Counted from the stretch's first letter, positions 26,815 to 36,183 are shown. The stretch: DNA of 64,000 nucleotides from Clostridium mobile (GCF_018918285.1 NZ_JAHLQF010000003.1:682001-746000); one strand, 5' to 3'. Notes: generated by a model not told the origin, from the letters alone. Numbers and translations are program-made.

Positions 26815-27921
26815 ATGGATAAGTGGATAATATTAAATAAACTTATTATTTTAGTTTATTCTTCCTTAAAATACATTACATTATATGAAAAAAGAGATGA
26901 ATTAACAGTATTATTTTTATTGTTATACATCGCTATAAGTATGTTGCTATACATTAGCGAAAATAAAAACACAAAAATTGTTTTGGGAAATGTAATCAGC
27001 ATATTTTTAATTGTATCTGGGGTCTATATAACCCCATTATTTCTATTTTTGTTACCAATAAATCTTTTTGAACTGATGTATAGAATTCCCGTTGATAATA
27101 TATATTTAAATATATCTATCATTGCCACTACCATATTTATGGAAAAGGATAGTAGATTAGAGTATTTGTTTATATCTATAGCCACCTATTTATTATTTTC
27201 CTTGCTTATAAAAAGTAAGGATAGAATAGATGAATTGATGAAGGAAAACGATAATTTAAAATTGTCTTATGATAATATGCAAAGCAAAATTATTAAGGAT
27301 GCAGAATATGAAAGTCAAATAATATATACTTCTAAACTAGAAGAAAGAAATAAAATTGCCCAGGAAATACATGACAAAATTGGTCATACACTTTCAGGTA
27401 GCATACTTCAACTTCAAGCTTCAAAAATGCTTATGGAAAAAGATAAAGAAAAGAGCATTACCCTTATGGACAATACAATCTCTGTACTAAGTGAAGGAAT
27501 GGAAAGTATAAGAGTTACCCTAAGAAATATAAAACCTCCTTTTGAACAAGTTGGTATTAATAAAATCAAACTGTTATTGGAAGAATTTACATCTAACAGC
27601 AACATAAAACATACATTTATGTTTCAGGGTGAAGTTCAAAATGTAACTTACCGACAATGGAAGGTTATAGAGGAAAATATAAAAGAATGTTTAACAAACA
27701 CAATAAAATATTCAAAAGGAAATAAGTTAACTGTAGATTTACAGGTTTTTAATAAAATAATTAGAACAGAAATTAAGGATAATGGAGTGGGAAGCTTTAA
27801 TTTTAGAAAGGGAATGGGCTTAAAGGGCATTGAAGAGAGATGTGGAAGCATGGGAGGAAAAGTTATAGTAGATGGGTCAAGAGGCTTTTCTGTAGTAATT
27901 ATACTTCCCGTTGAGAGCTGA
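26815..27921 (+). CDS. sensor histidine kinase (HisKA_3/NarL-type), LnrJ-like
   Basis: A 368-residue membrane kinase with four to five hydrophobic helices in the first 130 residues and almost no extracellular loop, a short coiled coil (140-175), then HisKA_3 with the phospho-histidine in RNKIAQEIHDKIGHTLSG (about 187), and a HATPase_c domain with DNGVGSFNFRKGMGLKGIEERCG. Kinases of this kind often sense membrane-active compounds through their membrane part. It is 23 bp from a NarL-type regulator and lies upstream of a three-gene ABC exporter, the order seen in Bacillus lnrJK-lnrLMN (linearmycin resistance). Ligand here unknown. Confidence 0.88.
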   Translation: MDKWIILNKLIILVYSSLKYITLYEKRDELTVLFLLLYIAISMLLYISENKNTKIVLGNVISIFLIVSGVYITPLFLFLLPINLFELMYRIPVDNIYLNISIIATTIFMEKDSRLEYLFISIATYLLFSLLIKSKDRIDELMKENDNLKLSYDNMQSKIIKDAEYESQIIYTSKLEERNKIAQEIHDKIGHTLSGSILQLQASKMLMEKDKEKSITLMDNTISVLSEGMESIRVTLRNIKPPFEQVGINKIKLLLEEFTSNSNIKHTFMFQGEVQNVTYRQWKVIEENIKECLTNTIKYSKGNKLTVDLQVFNKIIRTEIKDNGVGSFNFRKGMGLKGIEERCGSMGGKVIVDGSRGFSVVIILPVES

Positions 27922-27944
27922 ATTTTGTTTATAGGGGGATTTTT

Positions 27945-28574
27945 ATGGCTATTAGGGTTTTAATTGCAGATGATGATTCTTTAATAAGAGAAAGTTTGAA
28001 GATAATACTTACCATGTATGATGATATTCAAATTATTAGAGCCGTGGAAAATGGTCTAGAAGCTTTAGATACATGTATAAAAGAAGAGATAGATGTAGCG
28101 CTTTTAGATGTAAGAATGCCAGTTTTGAATGGAGTAGATGGAGTAAGAGAAATAGTTAAAAACACAAATACTAAATGCTTAATATTGACTACTTTTGACG
28201 AAGATGAATATATAGTTAATGGCATAAAGAATGGAGCTAAGGGGTATATACTTAAAAACAATTCTCCGGATAAAATAATAGATGCAATAAGAACTGTTTA
28301 TAAAGGCAATACGGTTTTTCAAGATGTAGTCATGGATAAGGTTAAAGAATTAATAGATAATAAAAAAGAAATAAAACTTGATGAAAGAATTTTTACAACA
28401 AGAGAAGTAGAGATTATAGAAGCTGTAGCAGAGGGTTTATCTAATAAAGAAGTTGCTCAAAAACTATATATATCAGAAGGTACGGTTAAAAATTATATTA
28501 CATCTATATTAGATAAAACTGGGTTAGAACATAGAACACAGATAGCTATTAGTTATTTAAAAGGTAATATTTAA
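27945..28574 (+). CDS. NarL/LuxR-family response regulator
   Basis: A 209-residue regulator partnered with the upstream kinase. The receiver domain has the acidic pair in IADDDS, the phospho-acceptor Asp55 in DVALLDVRMP, and the conserved TTFDEDEY and Lys in GYILKN. The C-terminal LuxR HTH is FTTREVEIIEAVAEGLSNKEVA...SEGTVKNYI. It likely activates the ABC exporter genes that follow after a 105-bp gap with its own terminator and a start-proximal AGGAGATG. ATG preceded by TAGGGGGATTTTT. Confidence 0.93.
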   Translation: MAIRVLIADDDSLIRESLKIILTMYDDIQIIRAVENGLEALDTCIKEEIDVALLDVRMPVLNGVDGVREIVKNTNTKCLILTTFDEDEYIVNGIKNGAKGYILKNNSPDKIIDAIRTVYKGNTVFQDVVMDKVKELIDNKKEIKLDERIFTTREVEIIEAVAEGLSNKEVAQKLYISEGTVKNYITSILDKTGLEHRTQIAISYLKGNI

Positions 28575-28596
28575 TAATATGACTTTTGTCATAAGA

Positions 28597-28634
28597 AAAA
28601 ATGACTTTCCATACTAAAGGAGAAGTCATTTTTT
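28597..28634 (+). terminator. terminator between regulator and ABC exporter
   Basis: Stem AAAAAATGACTT / AAGTCATTTTTT with a T-run, 20 nt after the regulator stop. Exporter transcription therefore probably starts in the short gap downstream or needs read-through. Confidence 0.8.
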
Positions 28635-28679
28635 TTATATAATTATATAAGGTAGATAAAGATGTGAGGAGATGAATTT

Positions 28680-29615
28680 ATGAGTATAGTTGCTATAGAA
28701 AGTTTAACTAGAAAGTTTGGAAACTTTGTGGCATTAGATAATGTGAATTTTAAAATAGAAGAGGGAGAAATATATGGATTATTGGGGCCTAATGGTGCCG
28801 GGAAAAGCACTATAATAAATATAATATGTGGACTATTGAAACCTAATAATGGAAAAATAAAAATATTTAATAAGGATATTAGTGGTGAGAGGAAATTCAT
28901 AAAGAGTAATATAGGGATAGTTCCTCAAGATATAGCAATATATGAAGATTTAACGGTATTTGAGAATGTGAAGTTTTTTGGTAGCCTTTATGGACTAAAA
29001 GGTAGTAGTTTAAAAGAAAATTCTTTGACCGCTTTAGAATTTGTGGAACTAGGAGATAAAACAAAAAAATTTCCCAGTGAACTATCGGGAGGAATGAAAA
29101 GGAGATTAAATATAGCCTGTGCCTTAGCTCATAAACCTAAACTTATAATAATGGATGAGCCGACAGTAGGCATAGATCCTCAATCAAGAAATCATATTCT
29201 TCAATCTGTAAAAAAATTGAACAGTCTTGGCTCTGCTATAATATATACAAGCCATTACATGGAAGAGGTAGAGGAGATATGTAGCAAAATAGCTATAATA
29301 GATCATGGAAAACTAATTGCAGAGGGAACTAAGGATGAGCTAAAGTCTCTTGTTTGGGATAAGCAAAGAATAATAATAACCATTGATTCTCTAAGTAGTA
29401 TAAATGAAAAGGAAATTAGAAAAATTCCAGGGGTTAATGAAGTGGTGGTAAAAGATAATAAGGTAGAGATAAGTAGTAACAAGGATATAAATAATATGGA
29501 ACAAATAATATTGTATTTTACAAAAAATAACCTATCCATACAAAATGTAGAGTCTAATAAGCCTAACTTAGAAACGGTATTCTTAACCCTTACAGGAAGA
29601 AAATTAAGGCATTAG
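28680..29615 (+). CDS. ABC exporter ATPase, LnrL/CcmA type
   Basis: A 311-residue ATPase with Walker A GPNGAGKST, Q-loop GIVPQDIAIY, signature ELSGGMKRR, Walker B LIIMDEPTVG and the switch histidine in IYTSHYMEE. A C-terminal extension after residue 225 is typical of drug/antibiotic exporter ATPases. ATG preceded by GAGGAGATGAATTT. It is followed 11 bp later by two ABC-2 permeases, forming a three-gene exporter downstream of a two-component system. Confidence 0.92.
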   Translation: MSIVAIESLTRKFGNFVALDNVNFKIEEGEIYGLLGPNGAGKSTIINIICGLLKPNNGKIKIFNKDISGERKFIKSNIGIVPQDIAIYEDLTVFENVKFFGSLYGLKGSSLKENSLTALEFVELGDKTKKFPSELSGGMKRRLNIACALAHKPKLIIMDEPTVGIDPQSRNHILQSVKKLNSLGSAIIYTSHYMEEVEEICSKIAIIDHGKLIAEGTKDELKSLVWDKQRIIITIDSLSSINEKEIRKIPGVNEVVVKDNKVEISSNKDINNMEQIILYFTKNNLSIQNVESNKPNLETVFLTLTGRKLRH

Positions 29616-29626
29616 GAGAGGAGATT

Positions 29627-30742
29627 ATGAATTTATTTGCGATAGCCCTAAAAGAAATAAAACATAATTTAAGAGATAAACATTCCATGATTATGATGGT
29701 GATATATCCTATAGCTATTATATTGATACTAGGATATGCTTTATCAGGCTCCTTTAATAATTCAATTACTTTTAAGTATAATAAAGTGCTTTATAGCATA
29801 GAAGGTAAAAATAATAACTTTAATGAATTTTTAAAAACCATAAAAGATTTAGGCATTGAAAGTAAGCAAATACAATCTAAAGAGGAAGCGTTAAAAAAAA
29901 TAGAGAATGGCTCTTACACATGTTATATAGAGGTAAATGAAGATAAGGGAGAGATAATCTTTTATAAAAATAGCGTATACAGTTTTAAGGGAGATTTAAT
30001 AGAGACAATACTTCAAAGTTATGTGGAGAGGTATAATGCTATAAGAGAAATATCCTTAGAGAATCCTAAAAGCTTAGAGAAAATATTAAAGGATAATGAT
30101 TTTAACTATGTACAAGAAAGTACTATGGAAAAGGGGAAAAAGCCTAGAGCTTTAGATTACTACGCAGTTACCATGTTAACTATGATAATAATGTATGGTT
30201 CTTTAGTAGGTTCATTTTCTATAGGAGGAGAGTATATTAGAAATACTTTTAATAGAATAATGTGTGCTCCAGTTAGTAAATATGAGATTTTAACTGGTAA
30301 GTTATTAGGTAGTGTAATAGCCACATTTTCACAAGGGTTAATTGTTATATTGTTTACAAAATATGTGTTTAAGACCTATTGGGGAGAAAACATGACTTTA
30401 ATTTATATTTTAATATTTTCTCAAGTTATTATGTCTATTTCATTAGGAGTTGGAGTTGCATTTATGACAAATAAGGAGACTTTATCTAGTTCCTTATTAA
30501 ATATGATAGTTCCTATAATGACATTTTTAGGAGGAGGATATATTCCACTTGAGAGCTATAATAATAGAGCACTTAATATCATATGTAAACTTTCTCCGTT
30601 AAAGTGGACAAACGATGGAATTTTTGATTATATATATTCTAATAATTATTCAACTGCTTATACTGCAATAATAATAAACTTATGTGTAGCTATATTATTT
30701 TTAACTATTTCATCATTAATATATAAAAAGAAGGTGATTTAA
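29627..30742 (+). CDS. ABC-2 type permease (LnrM-like)
   Basis: A 371-residue permease: one N-terminal helix (about 24-42, IYPIAIILILGYAL), a large extracytoplasmic domain (45-175), then five helices. The pattern GGEYIRNTFNRIMCAPVSKYEILTGKLLG and PIMTFLGGGYIPLE are typical ABC-2/YhgE-type exporter motifs. The ATG follows AGGAGAGGAGATT. Its stop codon directly abuts the TTG start of the next permease, so the two probably form a heterodimer and are translationally coupled. Confidence 0.9.
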   Translation: MNLFAIALKEIKHNLRDKHSMIMMVIYPIAIILILGYALSGSFNNSITFKYNKVLYSIEGKNNNFNEFLKTIKDLGIESKQIQSKEEALKKIENGSYTCYIEVNEDKGEIIFYKNSVYSFKGDLIETILQSYVERYNAIREISLENPKSLEKILKDNDFNYVQESTMEKGKKPRALDYYAVTMLTMIIMYGSLVGSFSIGGEYIRNTFNRIMCAPVSKYEILTGKLLGSVIATFSQGLIVILFTKYVFKTYWGENMTLIYILIFSQVIMSISLGVGVAFMTNKETLSSSLLNMIVPIMTFLGGGYIPLESYNNRALNIICKLSPLKWTNDGIFDYIYSNNYSTAYTAIIINLCVAILFLTISSLIYKKKVI

Positions 30743-31894
30743 TTGGATAATATTATAGTGTTATTTACTAATACCTTAAAAAATGTTTTTAGGAAAAAAA
30801 GTAGTATAATAATTTATTTTATAATACCCATGCTAAGTTTTGTAGCTTCTTTTTATATTTATAACAGTAGTGCTTCTACTAACTCTATGATAAATGTAGG
30901 TTTGATAAATAAAGACAATCAGGTATTAGCTAATGATATGATAGAGTACCTCAAATCTACTAAAAGATTTAAATTTATTACTGGTAGTGAAGATGAATTA
31001 AAGGATATGATAGGAGATAGAAAAATAGAATGCATTATGATTATTCCAGAGGATTTTACCAATAGTATATATGAAGAAAACTCTAATGGAATATACATGT
31101 ATTCCATAAAAGGAGAACAGGCTACTGCCCTTATAAAGAATTACAGTAATATATATATTAAGAATTTGATGGATATAAGTAAAGCTTCAGAAGGGGACAG
31201 AAATAAATTTAATAAGCTTTATGATGGATATAAAGATGGGAGCCTTAAAATTAAAGAGGAAATATTAGAGGATAGTTCACTTAATATAGGGATAACCTAT
31301 TCCGGTATTGGACTTCTAATAATGTTTATGATGTTCGCTACAGGAAATGTATCTAGATTAATGATAAAAGAGAGAAGAAATAGAACTTATTATAGAATAT
31401 GCGCATCACCGATTAGCTCTAAAACCTATGTGTTATCCAATGTATTAGCAAATTTATTTGTGGTTTTTCTTCAAGTAATTATAATATTATTATTTATTAA
31501 AAAAGTAATAAAAGTAAATACTTATGTACCTGATAGTTTAATGATATTAATTTTAGTGAGCTTTGGACTGTCAGCCATAGGTATAGGTATGGTTGTCATG
31601 GCATTTGCCAAGTCCTCCACCCAAGGGAGTAATTTAACTACGCTAATAACTATTCCAACTTCTATGTTAGGCGGATGCTTTTGGGAGACATCTTTAATGC
31701 CTAAAACTTTACAGAGGGTAAGCAATTTCATTCCTCAAAAGTGGGCAATTGAGGCCATAAACAAACTACAGCATGGAGTAGATTTTAAAGAGGTCTTTAT
31801 AAATATTATAATACTTTGGTCTTTTGCATTAGCTTTATTTCTTATAGCCATATATAAAATGAATGTAGACGATAAAGTTGAAAATTTTGTTTAA
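30743..31894 (+). CDS. ABC-2 type permease (LnrN-like)
   Basis: A 383-residue permease with the same layout as its upstream partner: an N-terminal helix (20-40), an external domain with DNQVLANDMIEYLKSTKRF, and five C-terminal helices with RRNRTYYRICASPISSKTYVLSN and SMLGGCFWE. The start is TTG at 30743, preceded by AGAAGGTG and immediately following the upstream stop. It completes the exporter. No terminator is clear in the 69 bp before trmB; TGCTATAAT near 31911-31919 may be the trmB promoter. Confidence 0.88.
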   Translation: MDNIIVLFTNTLKNVFRKKSSIIIYFIIPMLSFVASFYIYNSSASTNSMINVGLINKDNQVLANDMIEYLKSTKRFKFITGSEDELKDMIGDRKIECIMIIPEDFTNSIYEENSNGIYMYSIKGEQATALIKNYSNIYIKNLMDISKASEGDRNKFNKLYDGYKDGSLKIKEEILEDSSLNIGITYSGIGLLIMFMMFATGNVSRLMIKERRNRTYYRICASPISSKTYVLSNVLANLFVVFLQVIIILLFIKKVIKVNTYVPDSLMILILVSFGLSAIGIGMVVMAFAKSSTQGSNLTTLITIPTSMLGGCFWETSLMPKTLQRVSNFIPQKWAIEAINKLQHGVDFKEVFINIIILWSFALALFLIAIYKMNVDDKVENFV

Positions 31895-31963
31895 TTAATA
31901 TATTTAGTCATGCTATAATAGATGAAGTTAAGTATTATATAGAGTAGAATATGGAGGAATAGT

Positions 31964-32599
31964 ATGAGACTTAGGAAAAAATGGTGGGCAAGGCCAGAGA
32001 TGGAAGCTTCCGACTTAATAATAACTAACCCAAGAGATTATAAGGGTAAATGGAGAGAGGAATTTAAAAATGAAAATCCTATACATTTAGAATTAGGATG
32101 TGGAAAAGGTGGATTTATCTCAAAGTTAGGAGATAAATTTAAAGATACAAATTATGTTGCCGTAGATTTAAAGGATGAAATACTAGTATATGTTAAAAGA
32201 CAAGTTGAAGAACTAGAATTGACTAATGTAAGAATTATACCTTTAAATATAATGTTCATAAGTGAAGTGTTTGAAGAAAATGAAGTAGAAAAGATTTATA
32301 TAAACTTCTGCAATCCATGGCCTAAAGATAGACATAATAAAAGAAGACTTACCCATACTAATTTTTTAAATGAGTATAAAAAATTCTTGAAACCTGGTAG
32401 TGAAGTTTGGTTTAAAACCGATGATAGAGACCTTTTTGATGATTCACAAGAATATTTTAAAGAGGCAGGATTTAATTTAGAATATGTAACTTATGATTTA
32501 CACAATTCAGGCTTTAAAGAAAATATAATGACAGAATATGAAGAGAAATTTTCCTCACAAGGAATGAAAATAATGTTTTTGATAGGAAAAGTTAAATAG
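31964..32599 (+). CDS. trmB: tRNA (guanine-N7-)-methyltransferase
   Basis: A 211-residue cytosolic SAM-dependent enzyme forming m7G46 in tRNA. The SAM-binding motif is [12 protein letters not shown], followed by [10 protein letters not shown] and the tRNA-binding catalytic block [26 protein letters not shown], the standard TrmB signature. Length is normal. The ATG follows ATGGAGGAATAGT. A terminator hairpin after the stop shares its 3' arm with the ribosome binding site of the next gene. Confidence 0.95.
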   Translation: MRLRKKWWARPEMEASDLIITNPRDYKGKWREEFKNENPIHLELGCGKGGFISKLGDKFKDTNYVAVDLKDEILVYVKRQVEELELTNVRIIPLNIMFISEVFEENEVEKIYINFCNPWPKDRHNKRRLTHTNFLNEYKKFLKPGSEVWFKTDDRDLFDDSQEYFKEAGFNLEYVTYDLHNSGFKENIMTEYEEKFSSQGMKIMFLIGKVK

Positions 32600-32608
32600 T
32601 ATTTTATC

Positions 32609-32656
32609 CACCTCCAAGGAAATAATATTATTAAAATGAAATTGGAGGTGCTTTTT
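32609..32656 (+). terminator. trmB terminator overlapping the next gene's ribosome binding site
   Basis: Arms CACCTCCAA (32609-32617) and TTGGAGGTG (32642-32650) followed by CTTTTT; an inner AATAATATTATT palindrome can fold in the loop. The right arm is the Shine-Dalgarno of the gene at 32657. Confidence 0.6.
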
Positions 32657-32905
32657 ATGTATTTTGATCATACATTTGGTCATACTATTGTAGGAGTAGT
32701 TAGAGGTGATGATGGAGTCATCACAGCATATAATTTAGATAGCGGAGAGACAGTATCTAAAGAGCAGGCAGTTTTTATGTCAAGACAAACTGCTATAAAG
32801 GGAGTGTCTCCTGAAGTAGCAAAACTAGGAAATGAATTTTTAAGAAGTTTACCTGATGATGATAAATATAATTATCTAAAAAATTTACCTGTGGTAGAAG
32901 AGTAA
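32657..32905 (+). CDS. small DUF3892-like protein
   Basis: The start is set at 32657 (MYFDHTFGH), seven codons inside the longest frame, because TTGGAGGTG precedes it. The product has 82 residues: a beta-rich N-terminal half (TIVGVVRGDDGVITAYNLDSGETVSKEQAVFMSRQ) resembling the DUF3892 fold, then a helical tail with FLRSLPDDDKYNYLKNLP. Function unknown. The start site can be sequestered in the hairpin described above, so its translation from read-through trmB mRNA should be low. Confidence 0.65.
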   Translation: MYFDHTFGHTIVGVVRGDDGVITAYNLDSGETVSKEQAVFMSRQTAIKGVSPEVAKLGNEFLRSLPDDDKYNYLKNLPVVEE

Positions 32906-32931
32906 GAGTAATAGAAGACTGAAAAAAGACG

Positions 32932-32966
32932 GGCTGCTGATATAATTATCAGTAGCCTATAATTTT
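32932..32966 (+). terminator. intrinsic terminator
   Basis: Stem GGCTGCTGATA / TATCAGTAGCC (one wobble) followed by TATAATTTTTT, after the DUF3892-like gene. Confidence 0.75.
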
Positions 32967-33014
32967 TTATTATTATATAATCTATATGTAAAGTTAAAAA
33001 TGGGAGAGGATAAA

Positions 33015-34031
33015 ATGTTTGATAAAAACTACAGAGCTTTAGATGAGGAAATATGGCAGGGAAGAATAGATAGTGAAACTAATTTTGATGCTTTTAGATG
33101 GCATCAGTGGATAGAATGTGTTGATTTAAATAGAGAGGATTTAACTCCTTTTACAGGGAAATTAGGTTTTGCTCTCATAGGTTTTTGTTGCGATGAAGGG
33201 GTTAAGAGAAACAAAGGAAGAGGGGGAGCTTCCAAAGGACCTGAAAGCATTAGAAAGGAATTAGCTAACTTACCTTGTTGCTTTAATGAAGAAGTGAAGA
33301 TATTTGACATGGGAAATGTATATTGTGAAGATATAACATTAGAAGAGAGTCAAAGTCTACTTTCAAAATGTGTAGATAAAATTTTAGATTTAAATTTATT
33401 CCCAATAGTAATGGGAGGAGGACACGAAACCGCCTTTGGAAACTATAGTGGAATATTAAATAATATTAAGAAAATTGAGGATAAACCTAAAATTGGTATA
33501 ATAAATTTTGATGCTCACTTCGACATAAGACCTTACCCAAATGGAGGCAATTCAGGTACTATGTTTAGGCAAATAGCAGATATATGTAAGGAGGAAAGCT
33601 TACCTTATTCATATTTTTGTGTTGGAGTTCAAAAGCACAGCAATACTGTAGAGCTTTTTAAGACAGCAGAAAGGCTAGGTGTTCAATATATTTTAGCTAA
33701 GGATGTTTTATATAGTGATAATTGGAATGTCATGGAAAAGTTAGGTGAGTTTATTAAGCATCAGGATTATATTTATGTAACCATATGTACCGATGTATTT
33801 TCTTCTGCTTTTGCACCAGGAGTGAGTGCTATTCAGCCATTAGGATTAAATCCAGAAAAAGCTTTAATATTTTTAAAATATATTTTAAGATATAATAAGG
33901 TAGTGAGTTTCGATATAGCAGAGGTTTCACCAAGGTTTGATTCAGATAATGTTACTGCGAACTTGGCTGCATCCATAATTTTTACTCTAATTAATACATT
34001 AAGCAGAATGAATGATTGTGATATTTACTAA
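33015..34031 (+). CDS. hutG: formimidoylglutamase-like ureohydrolase (arginase family)
   Basis: The start is set at 33015 because GGGAGAGG is correctly spaced for it. The 338-residue enzyme has arginase-family metal motifs: GGGHETAFG, NFDAHFDIRPYPNGGNSGT, and TDVFSSAFAPGVSA. The last motif lacks the first and third Asp of the classical DxDxxD, and I recall a similar variant in HutG-type members. HutG hydrolyses N-formimino-glutamate to glutamate plus formamide in histidine breakdown. No hutH, hutU or hutI lies nearby, so assignment rests on sequence. The next gene begins 14 bp downstream, implying one transcript with the SDR. Confidence 0.78.
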   Translation: MFDKNYRALDEEIWQGRIDSETNFDAFRWHQWIECVDLNREDLTPFTGKLGFALIGFCCDEGVKRNKGRGGASKGPESIRKELANLPCCFNEEVKIFDMGNVYCEDITLEESQSLLSKCVDKILDLNLFPIVMGGGHETAFGNYSGILNNIKKIEDKPKIGIINFDAHFDIRPYPNGGNSGTMFRQIADICKEESLPYSYFCVGVQKHSNTVELFKTAERLGVQYILAKDVLYSDNWNVMEKLGEFIKHQDYIYVTICTDVFSSAFAPGVSAIQPLGLNPEKALIFLKYILRYNKVVSFDIAEVSPRFDSDNVTANLAASIIFTLINTLSRMNDCDIY

Positions 34032-34045
34032 AAGGAAGTGTAAAA

Positions 34046-34777
34046 ATGAATAAGGTAGCACTAGTTACAGGTGGTTCTAGAGGCATAGGCAAAGGAATAG
34101 CAATAGAACTTGCAAAAGCAGGATATTCTGTAATAATTAATTATAGAAAGGATGAAGATTCCGCAAAAGAAACCTTAAATGCAGTTAAGAGTCTAGGGGG
34201 ATACGGGGAGATTTATAAATGTGATGTAAGTTCTTATAAAGACTCTAAAAAAATGATTGAAGATATAATAAGGAAATTTGGTAAACTAGATATATTGGTT
34301 AATAATGCAGGAATCTCCAAGGTAGGACTTTTTATAGATTTTAAAGAAGAGGATTGGGATGACATTATAAATACAAATTTAAAAGGAGTATTTAATTGTT
34401 GTCGTAATTCCGTACCATATATGTTAGAAAAAAAAGAAGGAGTTATAATAAACATATCCTCCATGTGGGGAGAGGTTGGTGCTTCCTGTGAGGTTATTTA
34501 CTCAGCATCAAAGGGAGGGATAAACTCCTTTACTAAGGCACTAGCTAAGGAGTTGGGACCTTCTAATATTAGGGTTAATGCTATTTCTCCAGGGGTAATT
34601 AATACTGAAATGAATTGTTGGTTATCTGAAGAAGATAGAAAGAGACTTGAAGAAGAAATTCCACTATGTAAATTTGGAGAGTGTGAGGATATAGGAAAAG
34701 CAGTAGTGTTTTTATGCAGTAATTCTTCAAAATATATAACTGGTCAAATAATAACCATAGATGGCGGTATGATATAA
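34046..34777 (+). CDS. SDR-family oxidoreductase (FabG-like; EF-P 5-aminopentanone reductase candidate)
   Basis: A 243-residue NAD(P)-dependent short-chain dehydrogenase: cofactor motif TGGSRGIGKG, NNAG in LDILVNNAGI, catalytic Ser in INISSMWG, and YSASKGG (YxxxK). The overall sequence resembles the YmfI branch, which reduces the 5-aminopentanone group on elongation factor P in Gram-positives, more than housekeeping FabG. Nothing in the neighbourhood confirms this; FabG-like activity remains possible. Preceded by AAAAGGAAGTG; probably co-transcribed with the upstream hutG-like gene. Confidence 0.8.
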   Translation: MNKVALVTGGSRGIGKGIAIELAKAGYSVIINYRKDEDSAKETLNAVKSLGGYGEIYKCDVSSYKDSKKMIEDIIRKFGKLDILVNNAGISKVGLFIDFKEEDWDDIINTNLKGVFNCCRNSVPYMLEKKEGVIINISSMWGEVGASCEVIYSASKGGINSFTKALAKELGPSNIRVNAISPGVINTEMNCWLSEEDRKRLEEEIPLCKFGECEDIGKAVVFLCSNSSKYITGQIITIDGGMI

Positions 34778-34835
34778 ACATATTGAACCTTCTTACATAT
34801 AATGTAATAATTATATGTTTTGGAGGTTTTTTATT

Positions 34836-35495
34836 ATGGATAATAATAATAATTATTACTCACATAGTCAGCATAATTTTGAGAGAGGAAGAATGAGATT
34901 AAATGGACTAGGAGTTTTGAAAGTTGAGCCAGACATAGCTATTGTAACTCTAGGAGTAATAACAGAAGATAAGAGTTTAGAAAAAGCTCAAAGGGAGAAT
35001 GCAATAAGGACTAACAAGGTTATAGAAGGATTAAAGAGTATGGGAATAAATGAGGAAGACATAAGTACATTAAGTTATAATATAGAACCTCAATATGATT
35101 TTATTGAAGGAAGACAGAAGTTTAGAGGATATAAAGTGTCAAATATTTTAAATGTTAAAGTAAGAGAAATTAATAGAGTAGGAGAAGTGGTGGATAGAGC
35201 AGTACAATCTGGAGCTAACACTATTAGTAATATAAAATTTACTGCAGAAAATATAGGCTCATATTACAATAAAGCATTGAAGTTAGCTATAAGAGATGTA
35301 GTATTAAAAGCTGTAGAGGTAAGCGATACATTAAAGGTGCGTCTAAACAAAACACCTGTGAGTATAGTTGAACAAAGTTTGGGAGAAGTTGGAGAATCCA
35401 CTGCGGAACTAAAAGTTTATGCAGCATCAACTCCAATAATCCCGGGGGAAATAAATGTAGTGGCTAGAGTAGAGGCAATTTTTTGCTATTATTAA
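34836..35495 (+). CDS. SIMPL-domain (DUF541) protein
   Basis: The start is set at 34836 (MDNNNNYYS) because TTTTGGAGGTTTTTT precedes it. The 219-residue product is a SIMPL/DUF541 domain: GRMRLNGLGVLKVEPDIAIVTLGV, YNIEPQYDFIEGRQKFRGYKVSNILNVKVR, and VGEVVDRAVQSGANTISNIKF. Bacterial members (for example BP26 and YggE) form ring-like oligomers and have been linked to stress tolerance. No signal peptide is visible, so it may be cytosolic here. It ends in a hairpin shared with the convergent ABC operon. Confidence 0.88.
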   Translation: MDNNNNYYSHSQHNFERGRMRLNGLGVLKVEPDIAIVTLGVITEDKSLEKAQRENAIRTNKVIEGLKSMGINEEDISTLSYNIEPQYDFIEGRQKFRGYKVSNILNVKVREINRVGEVVDRAVQSGANTISNIKFTAENIGSYYNKALKLAIRDVVLKAVEVSDTLKVRLNKTPVSIVEQSLGEVGESTAELKVYAASTPIIPGEINVVARVEAIFCYY

Positions 35496-35516
35496 AGGCG
35501 TGTGATTCACGCCTTT
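35494..35516. terminator. bidirectional terminator
   Basis: Perfect stem AAAGGCGTG / CACGCCTTT with a 5-nt loop between convergent genes; it overlaps the SIMPL stop codon. Confidence 0.8.
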
Positions 35517-35520
35517 CTCT

Positions 35521-36183
35521 TTATAAATCTCTATTTTTATATACACTCAAAGATAATAATAATGATATGAGCAATGTGGTTAAGGAGAACAGTAAAAATA
35601 TAGTGAGGAATTTGGCTGGATTAGAGGCCATAATATTTAGTATATTTTTCATTATAGGATTATTTTTCTCAATTAATTTTTGTAAAAATCCAGGCAACAT
35701 TAACCCTCCTATATATACGAAGAAAGGAAAAATCCTAACAACCGCATATCCAAACTTAAAATACAGTGGGAAGTATACTGAATAAGTTAATAGTATAATT
35801 GATATACAAATTAACATTATTGCATAATCTATAAATTCTACTGGTTGAGCAGTGAAAAAAACATTAAGCAAGAAAAAAGGAATTAAAAATATAGATATAT
35901 TTATAATCATTATTAATAACGAAGACAAATATTTTGAAATAACTATATCATCCCTATTTATAGGGAGACTTACTATGACTAAAGAAGATTTATTTTTTTC
36001 CTCATATCCTACTATATATTGAACTGAAAGATAAACGGTTATTATAATGCCAAGAGTGTAAAGTGGTAATATATTACTTGTTCCAGCAAAAATACCTACA
36101 ATAATCATAATAAGAGAGTAGGGAATAGTTACAAAACTAATCTTTCTTTGAAGAAGTATATCTTTAATTATTAAATTCAACAT
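35521..36183 (-). CDS. ABC-2 family membrane permease
   Basis: A 220-residue protein with six hydrophobic helices and the loop GYEEKNKSSLVIVSLPINRDDIVISKYLSSLLI, a mark of the YtrC/ABC-2 permease group. It resembles the upstream 215-residue permease, so the two probably pair. It is the last gene of a GntR-controlled operon. In Bacillus, YtrA-regulated ABC transporters respond to cell-wall antibiotics; substrate here unknown. Confidence 0.85.
   Translation of the reverse strand: MLNLIIKDILLQRKISFVTIPYSLIMIIVGIFAGTSNILPLYTLGIIITVYLSVQYIVGYEEKNKSSLVIVSLPINRDDIVISKYLSSLLIMIINISIFLIPFFLLNVFFTAQPVEFIDYAIMLICISIILLTYSVYFPLYFKFGYAVVRIFPFFVYIGGLMLPGFLQKLIEKNNPIMKNILNIMASNPAKFLTIFLLFSLTTLLISLLLSLSVYKNRDL

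Noticed and set aside
35483..35785. 100-codon frame on the + strand overlapping the end of the SIMPL gene and the opposing permease
   Set aside because: No ribosome binding site, lies across a bidirectional terminator, and is antisense to a convincing ABC-2 permease.
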